NCBI GenBank assembly: GCA_020725555.1
Contig: DYEU01000005.1
Location: 1 to 64,000 of the forward strand
Reading direction: 5' to 3'
Length of the DNA stretch: 64,000 nt
Source: Desulfatibacillum sp.
GTDB lineage: Bacteria > Desulfobacterota > Desulfobacteria > Desulfobacterales > SpSt-501
The notes under the pieces were generated by a model, which was given only the letters and a program-made list of their open reading frames with translations, had not been told where the DNA came from and searched no databases. This document shows positions 16,429 through 26,760 of this stretch, in pieces (position 1 is the first letter of the stretch; every line of letters begins with the position of its first letter). The position numbers and the translations under genes are program-made.

Positions 16429-17763
16429 ATGGATGTCCCCATTGCCGCGATCGCCTCCGCCGCCCTCACGCGGCGGCGCTTTCTCCAGGCGGGCGGGCTT
16501 GCGGCCGCTGGCCTTCTCGCCGGCTGCGCAACCAACCCCGTCACCGGGCGAAGCCAGTTCATGACCGTCTCCGAGGACGAGGAGATCCAGATCGACCGGC
16601 AGTACTCGCCGCGCCAGTTCTCCGAGGATTACGGGACGGTCCAAGACGCCGCCCTGAACGCCTACGTGGACCGCGTCGGGCGCTCGCTCGCCGGCCGCAG
16701 CCATCGCCCCCAGATGCCCTTTTCGTTCCGCGTGGTGAACGCGACCTACATCAACGCCTACGCCTTCCCCGGCGGCAGCATCGCCTGCACGCGGGGGATT
16801 CTCCTCAAGCTCCACAACGAGGCCGAGCTCGCCGCGCTTCTCGGCCACGAGATCGGCCACGTCGCCGCCCGCCACACCGCCGAGCAGCTCTCCAAGGGTC
16901 AGCTCTCCAACCTCGTGGTCGGCGGGCTTTCGATCCTCGCCGATCTGACCGCCCCCGGCCTGGGCCAGGTGGCCTCGACCCTGGGCGGGCTCGGGGCGGG
17001 CGCATTTCTGGCGAGTTACAGCCGGGACAACGAGCGCCAGGCGGACGCCCTGGGAACCGAGTACAGCGTGCGCGCCGGCTACAGCCCCGAGGGCATGGTG
17101 GGGCTGATGGAGATGTTGAACGGCCTGAACAAGTCGCGGCCGAACGCGATCGAGCTCATGTTCTCCACCCACCCCATGAGCGAGGAGCGCTATCGCACCG
17201 CGGTGCAGACGGCCCGCAGCGAGTATGCCGCGGCGCGCGGCAACCCCCTCCAGCGCGAGCGGTTCATGGACCAGACGGCGGGGCTGCGCGCCATCCAGGG
17301 CGCCATCGAGGAGATGCAAAAGGGGGACGACGCCCTGGGGAAAAAGAGCTACGATCAGGCCGAAACCCACTTCCGCGCCGCGCTGAAAGCGGCACCGGGC
17401 GATTACGCGGGGCTGCTCTCCCTGGCCCGCTGCCTGCTCCTGCAGAAGAAATTCGCCGAGGGCGAGCGCTACGGCCGCGAGGCGGTCGCCGCCTACCCCC
17501 AGGAGGCCCAGGGCCACTTCCTGAGCGGGATCGCCGCGCTCCAGCTCAAGCGCTACGATGCGGCGCTCGCCGATTTCCAGACCTACCGCCGCATCCTGCC
17601 CGGCAACCCCACGAGCGTCTTCTTCACCGGCTACGCCTACGAGGGCCTGGCCCGCAGAAACGAAGCGGCCCAGGAGTACCGCCGCTACCTGCAGCAGGTC
17701 CGGCAGGGTCCCTACGCCCAGCACGCCGCGCAGCGGCTGCGCGAGTGGGGCTACCTGCGCTGA
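16429..17763 (+). CDS. M48 family metallopeptidase with C-terminal TPR repeats, Tat-type lipoprotein
   Basis: A 444-residue zinc protease. The N-terminus carries a twin-arginine motif (TRRRFLQAGG) followed by a lipobox (LLAGC, Cys at residue 35), so it is probably exported by Tat and lipid-anchored on the periplasmic side. The zinc site HEIGH sits in ALLGHEIGHVAARH near residue 142, and the third ligand Glu in DNERQADALG near 205. Residues 295-435 hold at least three tetratricopeptide-like repeats, as in BepA/YfgC-type proteases that police outer-membrane protein assembly. A role in envelope protein quality control is inferred from this architecture. glnE follows within 100 bases. Confidence 0.9.
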   Translation: MDVPIAAIASAALTRRRFLQAGGLAAAGLLAGCATNPVTGRSQFMTVSEDEEIQIDRQYSPRQFSEDYGTVQDAALNAYVDRVGRSLAGRSHRPQMPFSFRVVNATYINAYAFPGGSIACTRGILLKLHNEAELAALLGHEIGHVAARHTAEQLSKGQLSNLVVGGLSILADLTAPGLGQVASTLGGLGAGAFLASYSRDNERQADALGTEYSVRAGYSPEGMVGLMEMLNGLNKSRPNAIELMFSTHPMSEERYRTAVQTARSEYAAARGNPLQRERFMDQTAGLRAIQGAIEEMQKGDDALGKKSYDQAETHFRAALKAAPGDYAGLLSLARCLLLQKKFAEGERYGREAVAAYPQEAQGHFLSGIAALQLKRYDAALADFQTYRRILPGNPTSVFFTGYAYEGLARRNEAAQEYRRYLQQVRQGPYAQHAAQRLREWGYLR

Positions 17764-17861
17764 GAACGGCAAACACCCCCGCCGGGAAGGGTCCGCGGAA
17801 TTCCAGGCGCCGGGCCCCGGCGGGCCGGCGCCTGCCGCGCCCGAGGAGGCCTTTGCGCGAC

Positions 17862-20759
17862 GTGCCCCGCCTCGATCCCCTCCCCGCCGATCTCGCCGAG
17901 GAAGCCGCGGCCAGGCGGGGCGCCCTCCTCCAGGCCGCGGCGGAAGCCGGGGTGGCGGTGAGGCTCGCCCCCGGGCTGGAGGCCGAGCTCGCGCGCGTTC
18001 TTCTTCTAAGCGACTTTCTTTACGAATCCCTCCTTCGCGACCCCCCCGCGCTCGCCGCCCTCCTCGGCGGGGGCGATCTTGATCGCCCCCGCACCGCCGA
18101 GGAAGCCGAGGCCCGGGTCGCCCGATCCCTCGCCCAGGCCGGCGACGAGGAGGAGGCCGGCCGCCGGCTGCGCCGGCTGCGGCGCCGGGAGCTCTGCCGC
18201 ATCGCCTGGCGCGACCTCGCCGGCCGGGCCGGTTTCGAGGAGACGGTCCGCGAGCTCTCCGACTTCGCCGACGCCTGCCTGCACCAGGCCCACGCCTGGC
18301 TCCACCCCCGCCTCTGCCGCGAGGCGGGGACGCCCGAGGGCCCCGGCGGGAGGCCGGCCGGCCTGGTCGTGATCGCCCTCGGCAAGCTCGGCGGCCGGGA
18401 GCTCAACTTCTCCTCCGACGTGGACCTCCTCTTCGCCTACGCCGCCGCCGGGGAAACCCGCGGGGCCGCCACCTCCGTCTCGCACGAGGAGTTCTTCACC
18501 CGCCTCGCGCGGCGCCTCGTCCGCCTGCTCGACACCCCCACGGCCGAGGGGATCGTCTTCCGCGTCGACCTGCGGCTCAGGCCCTTCGGCGATTCCGGGC
18601 CCCTCGTCCTGAGCTTCGACGGCCTGGAGCAGTACTACCAGGAACAGGGCCGGGAATGGGAGCGCTATGCCTGGATCAAGGCCCGGCCGGCCGCGGGCGA
18701 CCGCGCCGCGGGCGAAGAGCTCCTCCGGCGGCTGCAGCCCTTCGTCTTCCGCCGCTACCTCGACTACGGGGCCTTCGAGTCGCTGCGCGAGATGAAGCGC
18801 ATGATCGCCCGCGAGGTCGCCCGCCGCACCCTCGAGAGGAACATCAAGATCGGCCGCGGCGGGATCCGCGAGATCGAGTTCTTCGGCCAGTGTTTCCAGC
18901 TCATCCGCGGCGGCCTGGAGCCGGCCCTGCGGGAGCGCGACATCCGGCGCGTGCTGGAGGCGCTCGCCCATGCGGGGATCCTCACCGAGGCGGCGCGGGG
19001 CGAGCTCGACGCCGCCTACGTCTTCCTGCGCACGCTGGAGCACCGGCTGCAGCAGCGCTTCGACCGCCAGACGCACGAGATCCCCCGGGACGATCGCGAG
19101 TTGCGGATCCTCGCCGCGGGGACGGGGCACGCGGAGCCGGCGCGCCTGCTGGAGGAGCTCGAGCGCCACCGCGAGCGGGTGCACGGCCATTTCCGCCTGC
19201 TGCTCGGCCCGGCCGAGGGGGCGGAGGCGGCCGCGGCGGGGGTCGAGGGCGAGCTCGCCGCCCTCTGGGAGATGCGCCTCGATCCCGCCGAGGCCGTGGC
19301 GCTCCTGCAGCGCACGGGGCACCCCGCCGCCGCCGAGGCCCTGGGGGCCCTGCAGGCCCTGCAGGAGGACCCCGAGATTCGGGCCCTCAGCCCGGCCGGC
19401 CGCCGCCGTCTCGACCGCCTCATCCCGCGGGTCCTGCTCGCTTCAGGCAGCTCCCCCGCCCCTCTGGAGGCCCTGCGCCGCACCTGCGACATCCTGCGCG
19501 CCATCGGACGCCGCACGACCTACCTCGCCCTCTTGCAGGAGTCCCCCGCCGCGCTCGGCCGTCTCGTCGCCCTCGCCGGGGCGAGCCCCTTTCTCGCCTC
19601 CTTCATCGCCCGTCACCCGGTCGTCCTCGACGAGCTGCTCGGCCCCGGCGGCCGCTACCGGCCGCCCGGCCGCGAGGCGCTGCTGGAGGAGGTGCGCCGG
19701 CGCCTGGCGCGCACGGACCCCGAGGATCTCGAAGCCCAGATCGAGGCCCTCTGCGTCTTCCAGCAGACCCAGGTGCTCCAGGCCGCCGCCGCCGACGTGA
19801 GCGGCGAGCTCGCGCTGATGCGGGTGAGCGACGTGCTCTCCGACATCGCCGAGACCCTCCTGGCGGCCGTGGTCGATCTCGCCTGGGGGCACCTCGTCGC
19901 CCGCCACGGCGCCCCGCTCGCCGTGCTGGAGGGCGAGGCCTGCCGGCCGGGCTTCGCCGTCGTCGCCTACGGCAAGCTGGGCGGTCTCGAGCTCGGCTAC
20001 CGCGCCGATCTCGATCTCGTCTTCCTCCACGCGGGGGCGGGGGAGACGACCGCAGGCGGCCCGCGGCCGATCGACCCGGCGCAGTTCTACAACCGGCTCG
20101 GCCAGCGGGTGATCCACATCCTGACGACCCCCACCCGCGCGGGCCGCCTCTACGAGATCGACACCCGCCTGCGGCCGAGCGGCATCGCCGGCATCCTCGT
20201 GCAGCACGTCGAGGCCTTCCGCGACTACCTTCTCCACGAGGCCTGGACCTGGGAACACCAGGCGCTGATCAAGGCGCGGCCGGTGGCGGGCGACCCCGCC
20301 GTCGCCCGGCGTTTCCAGGCGGTGCGCCGCGAGGTGCTCGCCCGGCCGCGGCCCCCCGGGGAGCTCCGCCGGGAGGTCTTCGCCATGCGCGAGCGCATGC
20401 GCCGCGGCGCGCCGGCCGTACCGGAGAACGAATTCGACCTCAAGCAGGGGCCCGGCGGCATCGTGGACATCGAGTTCCTGGTCCAGCTGCTCACCCTGCG
20501 GCACGCGCGGCGCATCCCGGAGCTCTGCCGCTGGACCGACACCGTGCGGCTGATCCAGACCCTCAACGCCGCCCGCATCCTGGGGGAAATCGAGGCCCAC
20601 ATCCTCAAGCACGCCTACCTGATCTACCGCGCCGCCGCCCACCGGCTCGCCCTTCAGGAAAAGCCCGCCCGCGTCCCGGCGGAGCGCTTCGCCCCAGTTA
20701 GGTCGCGCGTGCTGGGAATCTGGCGGCAGGTGATGGGCGCGGCGGAAGCGGGAAAATAA
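17862..20759 (+). CDS. glnE: Bifunctional glutamine synthetase adenylyltransferase/deadenylase
   Basis: Adds or removes AMP on a tyrosine of glutamine synthetase in response to PII state and glutamine. Two nucleotidyltransferase domains are visible: the N-terminal deadenylase half has GKLGGRELNFSSDVDLLFAY and the C-terminal adenylase half has YGKLGGLELGYRADLDLVFLH, both with the metal-binding Asp-x-Asp. From GTG 17862 the protein has 965 residues, close to the usual 945. This start is chosen because GAGGAGG lies 12 bases upstream; longer in-frame starts at 17745 (GTG) and 17853 (TTG) exist, so the N-terminus is uncertain. It opens the nitrogen-control block and its GlnA substrate is encoded 4.6 kb downstream. 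Confidence 0.93.
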   Translation: MPRLDPLPADLAEEAAARRGALLQAAAEAGVAVRLAPGLEAELARVLLLSDFLYESLLRDPPALAALLGGGDLDRPRTAEEAEARVARSLAQAGDEEEAGRRLRRLRRRELCRIAWRDLAGRAGFEETVRELSDFADACLHQAHAWLHPRLCREAGTPEGPGGRPAGLVVIALGKLGGRELNFSSDVDLLFAYAAAGETRGAATSVSHEEFFTRLARRLVRLLDTPTAEGIVFRVDLRLRPFGDSGPLVLSFDGLEQYYQEQGREWERYAWIKARPAAGDRAAGEELLRRLQPFVFRRYLDYGAFESLREMKRMIAREVARRTLERNIKIGRGGIREIEFFGQCFQLIRGGLEPALRERDIRRVLEALAHAGILTEAARGELDAAYVFLRTLEHRLQQRFDRQTHEIPRDDRELRILAAGTGHAEPARLLEELERHRERVHGHFRLLLGPAEGAEAAAAGVEGELAALWEMRLDPAEAVALLQRTGHPAAAEALGALQALQEDPEIRALSPAGRRRLDRLIPRVLLASGSSPAPLEALRRTCDILRAIGRRTTYLALLQESPAALGRLVALAGASPFLASFIARHPVVLDELLGPGGRYRPPGREALLEEVRRRLARTDPEDLEAQIEALCVFQQTQVLQAAAADVSGELALMRVSDVLSDIAETLLAAVVDLAWGHLVARHGAPLAVLEGEACRPGFAVVAYGKLGGLELGYRADLDLVFLHAGAGETTAGGPRPIDPAQFYNRLGQRVIHILTTPTRAGRLYEIDTRLRPSGIAGILVQHVEAFRDYLLHEAWTWEHQALIKARPVAGDPAVARRFQAVRREVLARPRPPGELRREVFAMRERMRRGAPAVPENEFDLKQGPGGIVDIEFLVQLLTLRHARRIPELCRWTDTVRLIQTLNAARILGEIEAHILKHAYLIYRAAAHRLALQEKPARVPAERFAPVRSRVLGIWRQVMGAAEAGK

Positions 20760-20788
20760 CAATTACGTAACTTTATTGCCGTTCAATA

Positions 20789-20800
20789 TCACAAAATTGT
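20789..20800 (+). promoter_or_regulatory. Motif shared with the nifA promoter (glnD copy)
   Basis: TCACAAAATTGT occurs here and, as an exact 12-base match on the opposite strand, at 28444-28455 before nifA. Flanking bases extend the match to 15 of 16. The core ACAA-AA-TTGT is an inverted repeat. It lies in a short A+T-rich island in otherwise very G+C-rich DNA, about 80 bases before the sigma-54 promoter. A bound regulator is inferred. Confidence 0.5.
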
Positions 20801-20878
20801 TTTCTTTCCCTGGCCGGGGCGAACGGGCGCTCCCCGCGGGGGGCGGATTCCGCGGGCCTTTCCCCGCCCGGGAGCCTC

Positions 20879-20894
20879 TGGCACCCTCCTTGCT
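20879..20894 (+). promoter_or_regulatory. Sigma-54 (RpoN) -24/-12 promoter of the glnD operon
   Basis: TGGCAC-N5-TTGCT matches the RpoN consensus at every invariant position, with GG (20880-20881) and GC (20892-20893) separated by exactly 10 bases. Transcription should begin near 20905, only about 5 bases before the glnD ATG, so the mRNA would be almost leaderless. The genes downstream (glnD, amtB, PII, glnA) are classical nitrogen-regulated RpoN targets. Confidence 0.8.
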
Positions 20895-20909
20895 TCTTTC
20901 CACCCGGCG

Positions 20910-23582
20910 ATGGAGCCTCTGACCACGATCCCCCCGCCGCCTTCCGGCCGCGAACCCCGGGGCGCCGCCCAGGCCCTGAAGGAGACGTTCGGCGCGATCG
21001 CCGCCGAGCTGCTCGCGGCGGGGGCGCCCGAGGACATCGCGAAGCTGAGCCGCGCGGTGGACGAGTATTTCGAGGAGGCCTTCGCGGCCAGCCCGAGCGG
21101 GCCTTTCCTCGAGCTCAACCGCAACCCCTACGCCATCATCGCCCTCGGCGGCTACGGCCGCGAGGAGCTCAACCTGCGCTCGGACATCGACCTCCTGTTT
21201 CTCTTCCGCCGCAAGACCCCCCGCGGCGCCGAGGCCCTCATCCGCGAAATGGTCTACCCCCTCTGGGACCTCGGCCTCGAGGTGGGCTATGCCGTCCGTT
21301 CGCTCAAGGAGTGCCTCCGGCTCGCCGCCCGCGATTTCCAGGTGCTCACCCCGCTGCTCGACGCGCGGTTCGTCTGCGGGGTCTCGGTCCTCTTCTCCGA
21401 GCTTCTCGAAGCGCTGCGGGCGGAGCTGCTCGAGCGGCGCCGGGCCTGGGTGATCGAGAACCTCGTGGAGCAGACGCGGCTGCGGCACGAGCGCTTCGGC
21501 GACTCCGCCCACCTGCTGGAGCCGCACCTGAAGGAGGGCCAGGGGGGGCTGCGCGACTACCACGGCCTGCGCTGGGCCGCGCGGCTCGACCACGAGGTGC
21601 TGCAGGCGCGGGATCTCGAATACGCGGGGTGGCTCTCCCACGGGGAGTTCGAGGAGCTCTGGGGCGCGCTGCGCTTCGTCTGGCGGGTGCGCGACCACCT
21701 GCACGACCTCGCGCGCCGGCGGGTCGACCGGCTTCATTTCGAACACCAGATCGCCATCGCCGAGCGCCTGGGTTACCCCGCCGAAGGGGGGCAGCAGCCG
21801 GTCGAGCGCTTCCTCGGGGAGCTGCACCGCCACATGGGCGTCATCAAGCGGCTGCACCTCGCCTGCATGCGCGAGCTCGCCGCACCCCGGGTGCGGCGCC
21901 GCGGCGCCTCGCCCGTTCTGCCCGAGGGGATCGCCGCCGTGCCGGGCGGGTTTCTCACCTTCGCGGGGCCCGAGGCGATCCTGGCGCGGCCGGAGATCCT
22001 CGTCCGCATCTTCACCGAAAGCGCCCGGTTGGGGTGGCCGCTCGCCGGCGAGGCCCGGCGGCTGATCCGCGAATTTCTCCATCTCGTCGACGGCCGCCTG
22101 CGCACGGCCCCGGCGGTCGTGCGCGCCCTCGAATCGCTGCTCGTCCACCCCCAGGCCGGGGAGGCGCTTCTCGACGACCTCCTGGCCACGGGGCTTCTCG
22201 AGGCCCTGATCCCCGAGTTCCGGGGGGTCGCCCACCGCATCCAGTACGACGAGTACCACGTCTACCCCGTGGACCGGCATCTCCTGCACACGGTGATCGC
22301 CCTGCAGGCCCTCGCCGCGCGGCCGCCGGGGGGGGTGGACGACCTTCCCGGCCGGCTCTACCGGGAGCTGCCGCGCAAAGGGCTCCTCCACTGGGCGGCC
22401 CTGCTGCACGACATCGGCAAGGCCGAGCCCGCCCCCGGGCACGCCGCCCGTGGGGCCGAGATCGTCCGCCGCATCCTCGCCGAGCGGGGGTTTTCCGAGG
22501 CGGACCGCGAGACGGCGGCTTTCCTCGTGCGCGAGCACCTGCTGCTGATCCAGACGGCGACCCGCCGCGACATCCACGACGAGGAAACGGCGCTCGTCTG
22601 CGCCCGGGCCATCCCCGACGCCGAGTCCCTCAAGATGCTCTACCTCCTCACCGTCGCCGACGCCCAGGCGACCGGACCCGCGGCCTGGTCCGACTGGACG
22701 GCTCACCTTCTGGAGGAGTTCTTCCTCAAGGTGCTCAACGTCCTCGAGCAGGGCGATCTCGCCAGCCGCCGGACCCAGGAAACGATCGCGCGCAAGGAGC
22801 AGGCCCTCCTCGCCTCGGCCGCCTCGGAGGAGGAGCGCCGGCGCTTCCGGGAGGTCTTTCCCCTCCTCAGCCCGCGCTACCTCCTCGCCATGGAACCCGG
22901 GGAGATCGCGGCCCACGTCGCCCTCGCCGCGCGCCTCGGGGGGCGGGGCTTCGTTTGGGAGATCCAGCCCGCATCCGGCGGGAAAACCCGCCGCCTCACG
23001 GTCTGCGCCAAGGACCGGCCGGGGCTGGTCGCCAGCCTGGCCGGCGTCTTCACCCTGAACGGGATCCACATTCTCGACGTTCTCGTCTTCACCTGGAAAA
23101 ACGGCGTCGCCCTCGACCGCTTCGAGCTCCGGCCGCCGCCGGACCCGATCTTCGAGGAGGAGCGCTGGGAGCGCGTCGCCCGGCATCTCGAGGAAGTCCT
23201 CGCCGGAAGGCTCGATCTCGCCTCGGCGCTCGCCCCGCGGCTCGATGCCGCCCGCGCCGCGGCCCGGCCCCGCGCCGGCCGGAAACCCCACCGCGTGCGC
23301 ATCGACAACACGAGCTCGAGCTTCTTCACCCTCGTCGAGGTCTTCACCTACGACTTCCCGGGCCTGCTCTACTGCATCGCCGATGCCCTCTACCGCGCCG
23401 GCCTCGACATCCGCGTCGCCAAGATCGCCACCCAGGTGGACCAGGTGCTGGATGTCTTCTACGTCCGCGATCTCGCGGGCGGAAAACTCTTGGAACCGGA
23501 GCGGGTCGCCGCGCTCGAGCGGGAGATTCTCAAGCGCCTCGCCCCCCCGGAATCTTCGCGGAAAGGAGAACCCACCCCATGA
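20910..23582 (+). CDS. glnD: PII uridylyltransferase/uridylyl-removing enzyme
   Basis: Primary nitrogen sensor: uridylylates PII when glutamine is low and removes UMP when it is high. The 890-residue length is that of E. coli GlnD. Domains in order: nucleotidyltransferase (GGYGREELNLRSDIDLLFLF, residues 80-99), linker domain, HD hydrolase (HLLHTVIAL near 455, then LLHDIGKAEP near 498), and two ACT domains (about 690-760 with VCAKDRPGLVASLAG, and 795-870 with TYDFPGLLYCIAD) that bind glutamine. ATG 20910 has no clear ribosome site, and no better start exists before residue 50. Its TGA overlaps the amtB start. Confidence 0.95.
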   Translation: MEPLTTIPPPPSGREPRGAAQALKETFGAIAAELLAAGAPEDIAKLSRAVDEYFEEAFAASPSGPFLELNRNPYAIIALGGYGREELNLRSDIDLLFLFRRKTPRGAEALIREMVYPLWDLGLEVGYAVRSLKECLRLAARDFQVLTPLLDARFVCGVSVLFSELLEALRAELLERRRAWVIENLVEQTRLRHERFGDSAHLLEPHLKEGQGGLRDYHGLRWAARLDHEVLQARDLEYAGWLSHGEFEELWGALRFVWRVRDHLHDLARRRVDRLHFEHQIAIAERLGYPAEGGQQPVERFLGELHRHMGVIKRLHLACMRELAAPRVRRRGASPVLPEGIAAVPGGFLTFAGPEAILARPEILVRIFTESARLGWPLAGEARRLIREFLHLVDGRLRTAPAVVRALESLLVHPQAGEALLDDLLATGLLEALIPEFRGVAHRIQYDEYHVYPVDRHLLHTVIALQALAARPPGGVDDLPGRLYRELPRKGLLHWAALLHDIGKAEPAPGHAARGAEIVRRILAERGFSEADRETAAFLVREHLLLIQTATRRDIHDEETALVCARAIPDAESLKMLYLLTVADAQATGPAAWSDWTAHLLEEFFLKVLNVLEQGDLASRRTQETIARKEQALLASAASEEERRRFREVFPLLSPRYLLAMEPGEIAAHVALAARLGGRGFVWEIQPASGGKTRRLTVCAKDRPGLVASLAGVFTLNGIHILDVLVFTWKNGVALDRFELRPPPDPIFEEERWERVARHLEEVLAGRLDLASALAPRLDAARAAARPRAGRKPHRVRIDNTSSSFFTLVEVFTYDFPGLLYCIADALYRAGLDIRVAKIATQVDQVLDVFYVRDLAGGKLLEPERVAALEREILKRLAPPESSRKGEPTP

Positions 23583-24880
23583 TGCGCCGCACCCTGTCCC
23601 GAGCCGCGCTGGCGGCCGGGCTTCTCGTCCCGGGCTCGCTCGCCTGGGCGGGAGATCCCGTCCTGAACTCCGGCGACACGGCCTGGATGATCGTCGCCAC
23701 CGCTCTCGTCATGGTGATGACGCCCGCCGGCCTCGCCCTGTTCTACGGCGGCATGTCGCGCTACAAGAACCTCCTGAACACGCTGGCCATGACCTTCGCG
23801 GCCTATTGCCTGGCGAGCCTGGTCTGGGTCGCCTGGGGCTACAGCCTCGCCTTCGGCCCGGATCTCGGAGGCGTGATCGGCGGGACAAGCCGCCTGTTTC
23901 TCTCCGGGATCACCCCGGCGGATCTGGAGGGCACCATCCCGGCCAACGTCTTCGCCCTCTTTCAGATGACCTTCGCCGCGATCACCGTCGCCCTGGTGCT
24001 CGGCTCCGTCGTGGATCGCATGAAGTTTTCGGCCTGGCTCGTCTTCTGCGTCCTCTGGGTGAGCCTCGTCTACTGCCCGGTCGCGCACTGGGTGTGGGGC
24101 AAGGGGTGGATGGCCGGCCTGGGGGCGCTCGACTTCGCCGGCGGGACCGTCGTGCACATCAACGCCGGGGTCGCCGGTCTCGTCCTGGCCCTCCGGCTCG
24201 GCCCGCGGATCGGCTACGGCAAAGAGGCGATGTTCCCCTCGAGCATCGCCCTCACGGCCATCGGGGCGGCGCTCCTGTGGTTCGGCTGGTTCGGCTTCAA
24301 CGCGGGCAGCGCGCTCGTCGCCGACGGCCTGGCGGGGTCGGCCTTTCTGGTGACCAACACCTCGGCCGCCGCCGCGGCCCTCTGCTGGATGTTCACCGAG
24401 TGGGCCGTCAACCGCAAGCCCACGGTGCTCGGCATCGCCTCGGGCGTCGTGGCCGGGTTGGTCGCCATCACCCCCGCGGCCGGCTTCGTCGGGCTGGGCG
24501 CCTCGATCCTGATCGGGGCCGCGGCGGGTTGCCTGGGCTTCTTCGCGGTCGCGCGGGTCAAGGCGCGGCTGGGGTACGACGACACGCTCGACGCCTTCGG
24601 GGTGCACGGCGTCTGCGGCGCCCTGGGGGCGCTGGCGACCGGCCTGTTCGCCGACCCGGCCGTGAACCCCGCGGGCGCCGGGCTTTTCTTCGGCAACCCT
24701 GCCCAGCTCGGCATCCAGGCGCTCTCCATCGCGGCGACGGCCCTCTACACCGCGGTGGCGACCTGGCTGCTGGCCAGGTTCACCGGCCTGCTCACGGGCG
24801 GGCTGCGGGTCGACGAGGAAAACGAACGCATCGGCCTGGACGGCGCCGTGCACGGCGAACGGGCTTTTGAAATCGAATGA
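23579..24880 (+). CDS. amtB: Ammonium transporter
   Basis: Inner-membrane ammonium channel of 433 residues with an N-terminal signal peptide (about residues 1-24) and eleven predicted membrane helices. The conserved pore histidines are His193 (in VVHINAG) and His343 (in FGVHGVCG). GAAAGGAG precedes the ATG, which overlaps the glnD stop as ATGA, so translation is coupled. The PII gene follows 30 bases downstream, the classic amtB-PII pair in which PII plugs the channel when nitrogen is sufficient. Confidence 0.96.
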   Translation: MMRRTLSRAALAAGLLVPGSLAWAGDPVLNSGDTAWMIVATALVMVMTPAGLALFYGGMSRYKNLLNTLAMTFAAYCLASLVWVAWGYSLAFGPDLGGVIGGTSRLFLSGITPADLEGTIPANVFALFQMTFAAITVALVLGSVVDRMKFSAWLVFCVLWVSLVYCPVAHWVWGKGWMAGLGALDFAGGTVVHINAGVAGLVLALRLGPRIGYGKEAMFPSSIALTAIGAALLWFGWFGFNAGSALVADGLAGSAFLVTNTSAAAAALCWMFTEWAVNRKPTVLGIASGVVAGLVAITPAAGFVGLGASILIGAAAGCLGFFAVARVKARLGYDDTLDAFGVHGVCGALGALATGLFADPAVNPAGAGLFFGNPAQLGIQALSIAATALYTAVATWLLARFTGLLTGGLRVDEENERIGLDGAVHGERAFEIE

Positions 24881-25252
<372 letters not shown>

Positions 25253-25284
25253 ACGCGCTCGGCCAAACGACGGCTCTCAACCCG

Positions 25285-25303
25285 GTGGATTCTCCCTATC
25301 CAC
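25285..25303 (+). other. Small hairpin just before the glnA ribosome site
   Basis: GTGGAT (25285-25290) and ATCCAC (25298-25303) form a 6-bp stem with a 7-base loop in the 64-base PII-glnA gap, 3 bases before AAGGAGG. It may stabilise or process the mRNA between the two genes. There is no U-run, so it is not an intrinsic terminator. Confidence 0.4.
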
Positions 25304-25319
25304 GAAAAGGAGGAAAATG

Positions 25320-26732
25320 ATGAAACCCAAAGAGGTACTGGCGTTCGCCAAGGAACAGGGCGCCCGCATGCTCGATCTGCGCTTCATGGATTTTCCCGGG
25401 CTGTGGCAGCACTTCTCCGTCCCCATCCACCAGCTCGACGAGGGAAGCTTCGAGGACGGCTTCGGCTTCGACGGCTCGAGCATCCGCGGCTGGCAGCCGA
25501 TCAACGCCAGCGACATGCTGGTCATCCCCGACCCGGCGACGGCGCGCATGGACCCCTTCACCCAGGAGCCGACGCTCGTCATGATCTGCGACATCGTCGA
25601 CCCGGTCACCCGCGCGCCCTACACGCGGGACCCGCGCCACATCGCCCGCAAGGCCGAGGCCTACCTCAAGAGCACGGGGATCGCCGACATCGCCTACATG
25701 GGGCCGGAGGCCGAGTTTTTCATCTTCGACGACATCCGCTACGAGTCGAACTCCTACGGCGCCTTCTACGAGATCGACTCGATCGAGGGGACCTGGAACA
25801 CGGGGCGTGAGGAGGGGCCGAACCTCGGCTACAAGCCGCGGCCCAAGGAGGGCTATTTCCCCGTGCCGCCGATGGACAAGTTCCAGGACCTGCGCACGGA
25901 GATGGTGCTCGTGCTCGAGCGGCTCGGCATCGAGGTCGAGGCCCAGCACCACGAGGTCGCCACCGCCGGTCAGGCCGAAATCGACATGAAGTTCAAGCCC
26001 CTGCTCCAGATGGCCGACCAGCTCATGTGGTTCAAGTACGTGCTCAAGAACGTGGCCTACCGCCGCAACCACACCGTGACCTTCATGCCCAAGCCCCTCT
26101 TCGGCGACAACGGCTCGGGCATGCACACCCACGTGAGCCTCTGGAAGGACGGGAAAAACCTCTTCGCCGGGGACAAGTACGCGGGGGTCTCGCAGACGAC
26201 GCTCTACGCCATCGGCGGCATCCTCAAACACTGCCGCGCCCTCTGCGCGATCACCAACCCCACGACGAACTCCTACAAGCGGCTCGTCCCGGGATACGAG
26301 GCGCCCGTCAACCTCGCCTACTCCAGCCGCAACCGCAGCGCGGCGATCCGCATCCCGATGTACTCGACCTCGCCCAAGGCGAAGCGAATCGAGTTCCGCA
26401 CCCCGGACCCCTCCTGCAACGGCTACCTCGCCTTCGCCGCGATCCTGATGGCCGTGATCGACGGCATCCAGAACAAGATCGACCCCGGGGACCCCCTCGA
26501 CAAGAACATCTACGATCTGCCTCCCGAGGAGCTCGCCCAGGTGCCCTCGGCCCCGGGATCGCTCGAGGAGGCGCTCGCCTGCCTGAAGGCCGACCCGGAC
26601 TTTTTGCTCAAGGGCGATGTCTTCACCCGGGATGCGCTCGAGATGTGGATCGAGTACAAGACCCGCACCGAGGTCGACGCCGTGCGCCTGCGGCCGCACC
26701 CCCACGAGTTCTTCCTCTACTTCGACATCTGA
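25320..26732 (+). CDS. glnA: Type I glutamine synthetase
   Basis: Makes glutamine from glutamate, ammonia and ATP; dodecamer in the cytoplasm. The protein has 470 residues, as in enterobacterial GlnA. Visible signatures are DGSSIRGW, the ATP-site region [18 protein letters not shown], and the adenylylation segment [11 protein letters not shown] containing the GlnE target tyrosine. Two adjacent ATGs occur at 25317 and 25320; the second has the better spacing (6 bases) to AAGGAGG. A strong terminator at 26761-26798 ends the operon. Adenylylation by the nearby GlnE and RpoN-dependent transcription are expected. Confidence 0.97.
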   Translation: MKPKEVLAFAKEQGARMLDLRFMDFPGLWQHFSVPIHQLDEGSFEDGFGFDGSSIRGWQPINASDMLVIPDPATARMDPFTQEPTLVMICDIVDPVTRAPYTRDPRHIARKAEAYLKSTGIADIAYMGPEAEFFIFDDIRYESNSYGAFYEIDSIEGTWNTGREEGPNLGYKPRPKEGYFPVPPMDKFQDLRTEMVLVLERLGIEVEAQHHEVATAGQAEIDMKFKPLLQMADQLMWFKYVLKNVAYRRNHTVTFMPKPLFGDNGSGMHTHVSLWKDGKNLFAGDKYAGVSQTTLYAIGGILKHCRALCAITNPTTNSYKRLVPGYEAPVNLAYSSRNRSAAIRIPMYSTSPKAKRIEFRTPDPSCNGYLAFAAILMAVIDGIQNKIDPGDPLDKNIYDLPPEELAQVPSAPGSLEEALACLKADPDFLLKGDVFTRDALEMWIEYKTRTEVDAVRLRPHPHEFFLYFDI

Positions 26733-26760
26733 GGCGCACGGCGCGGCTCTGCCGCGGCCG

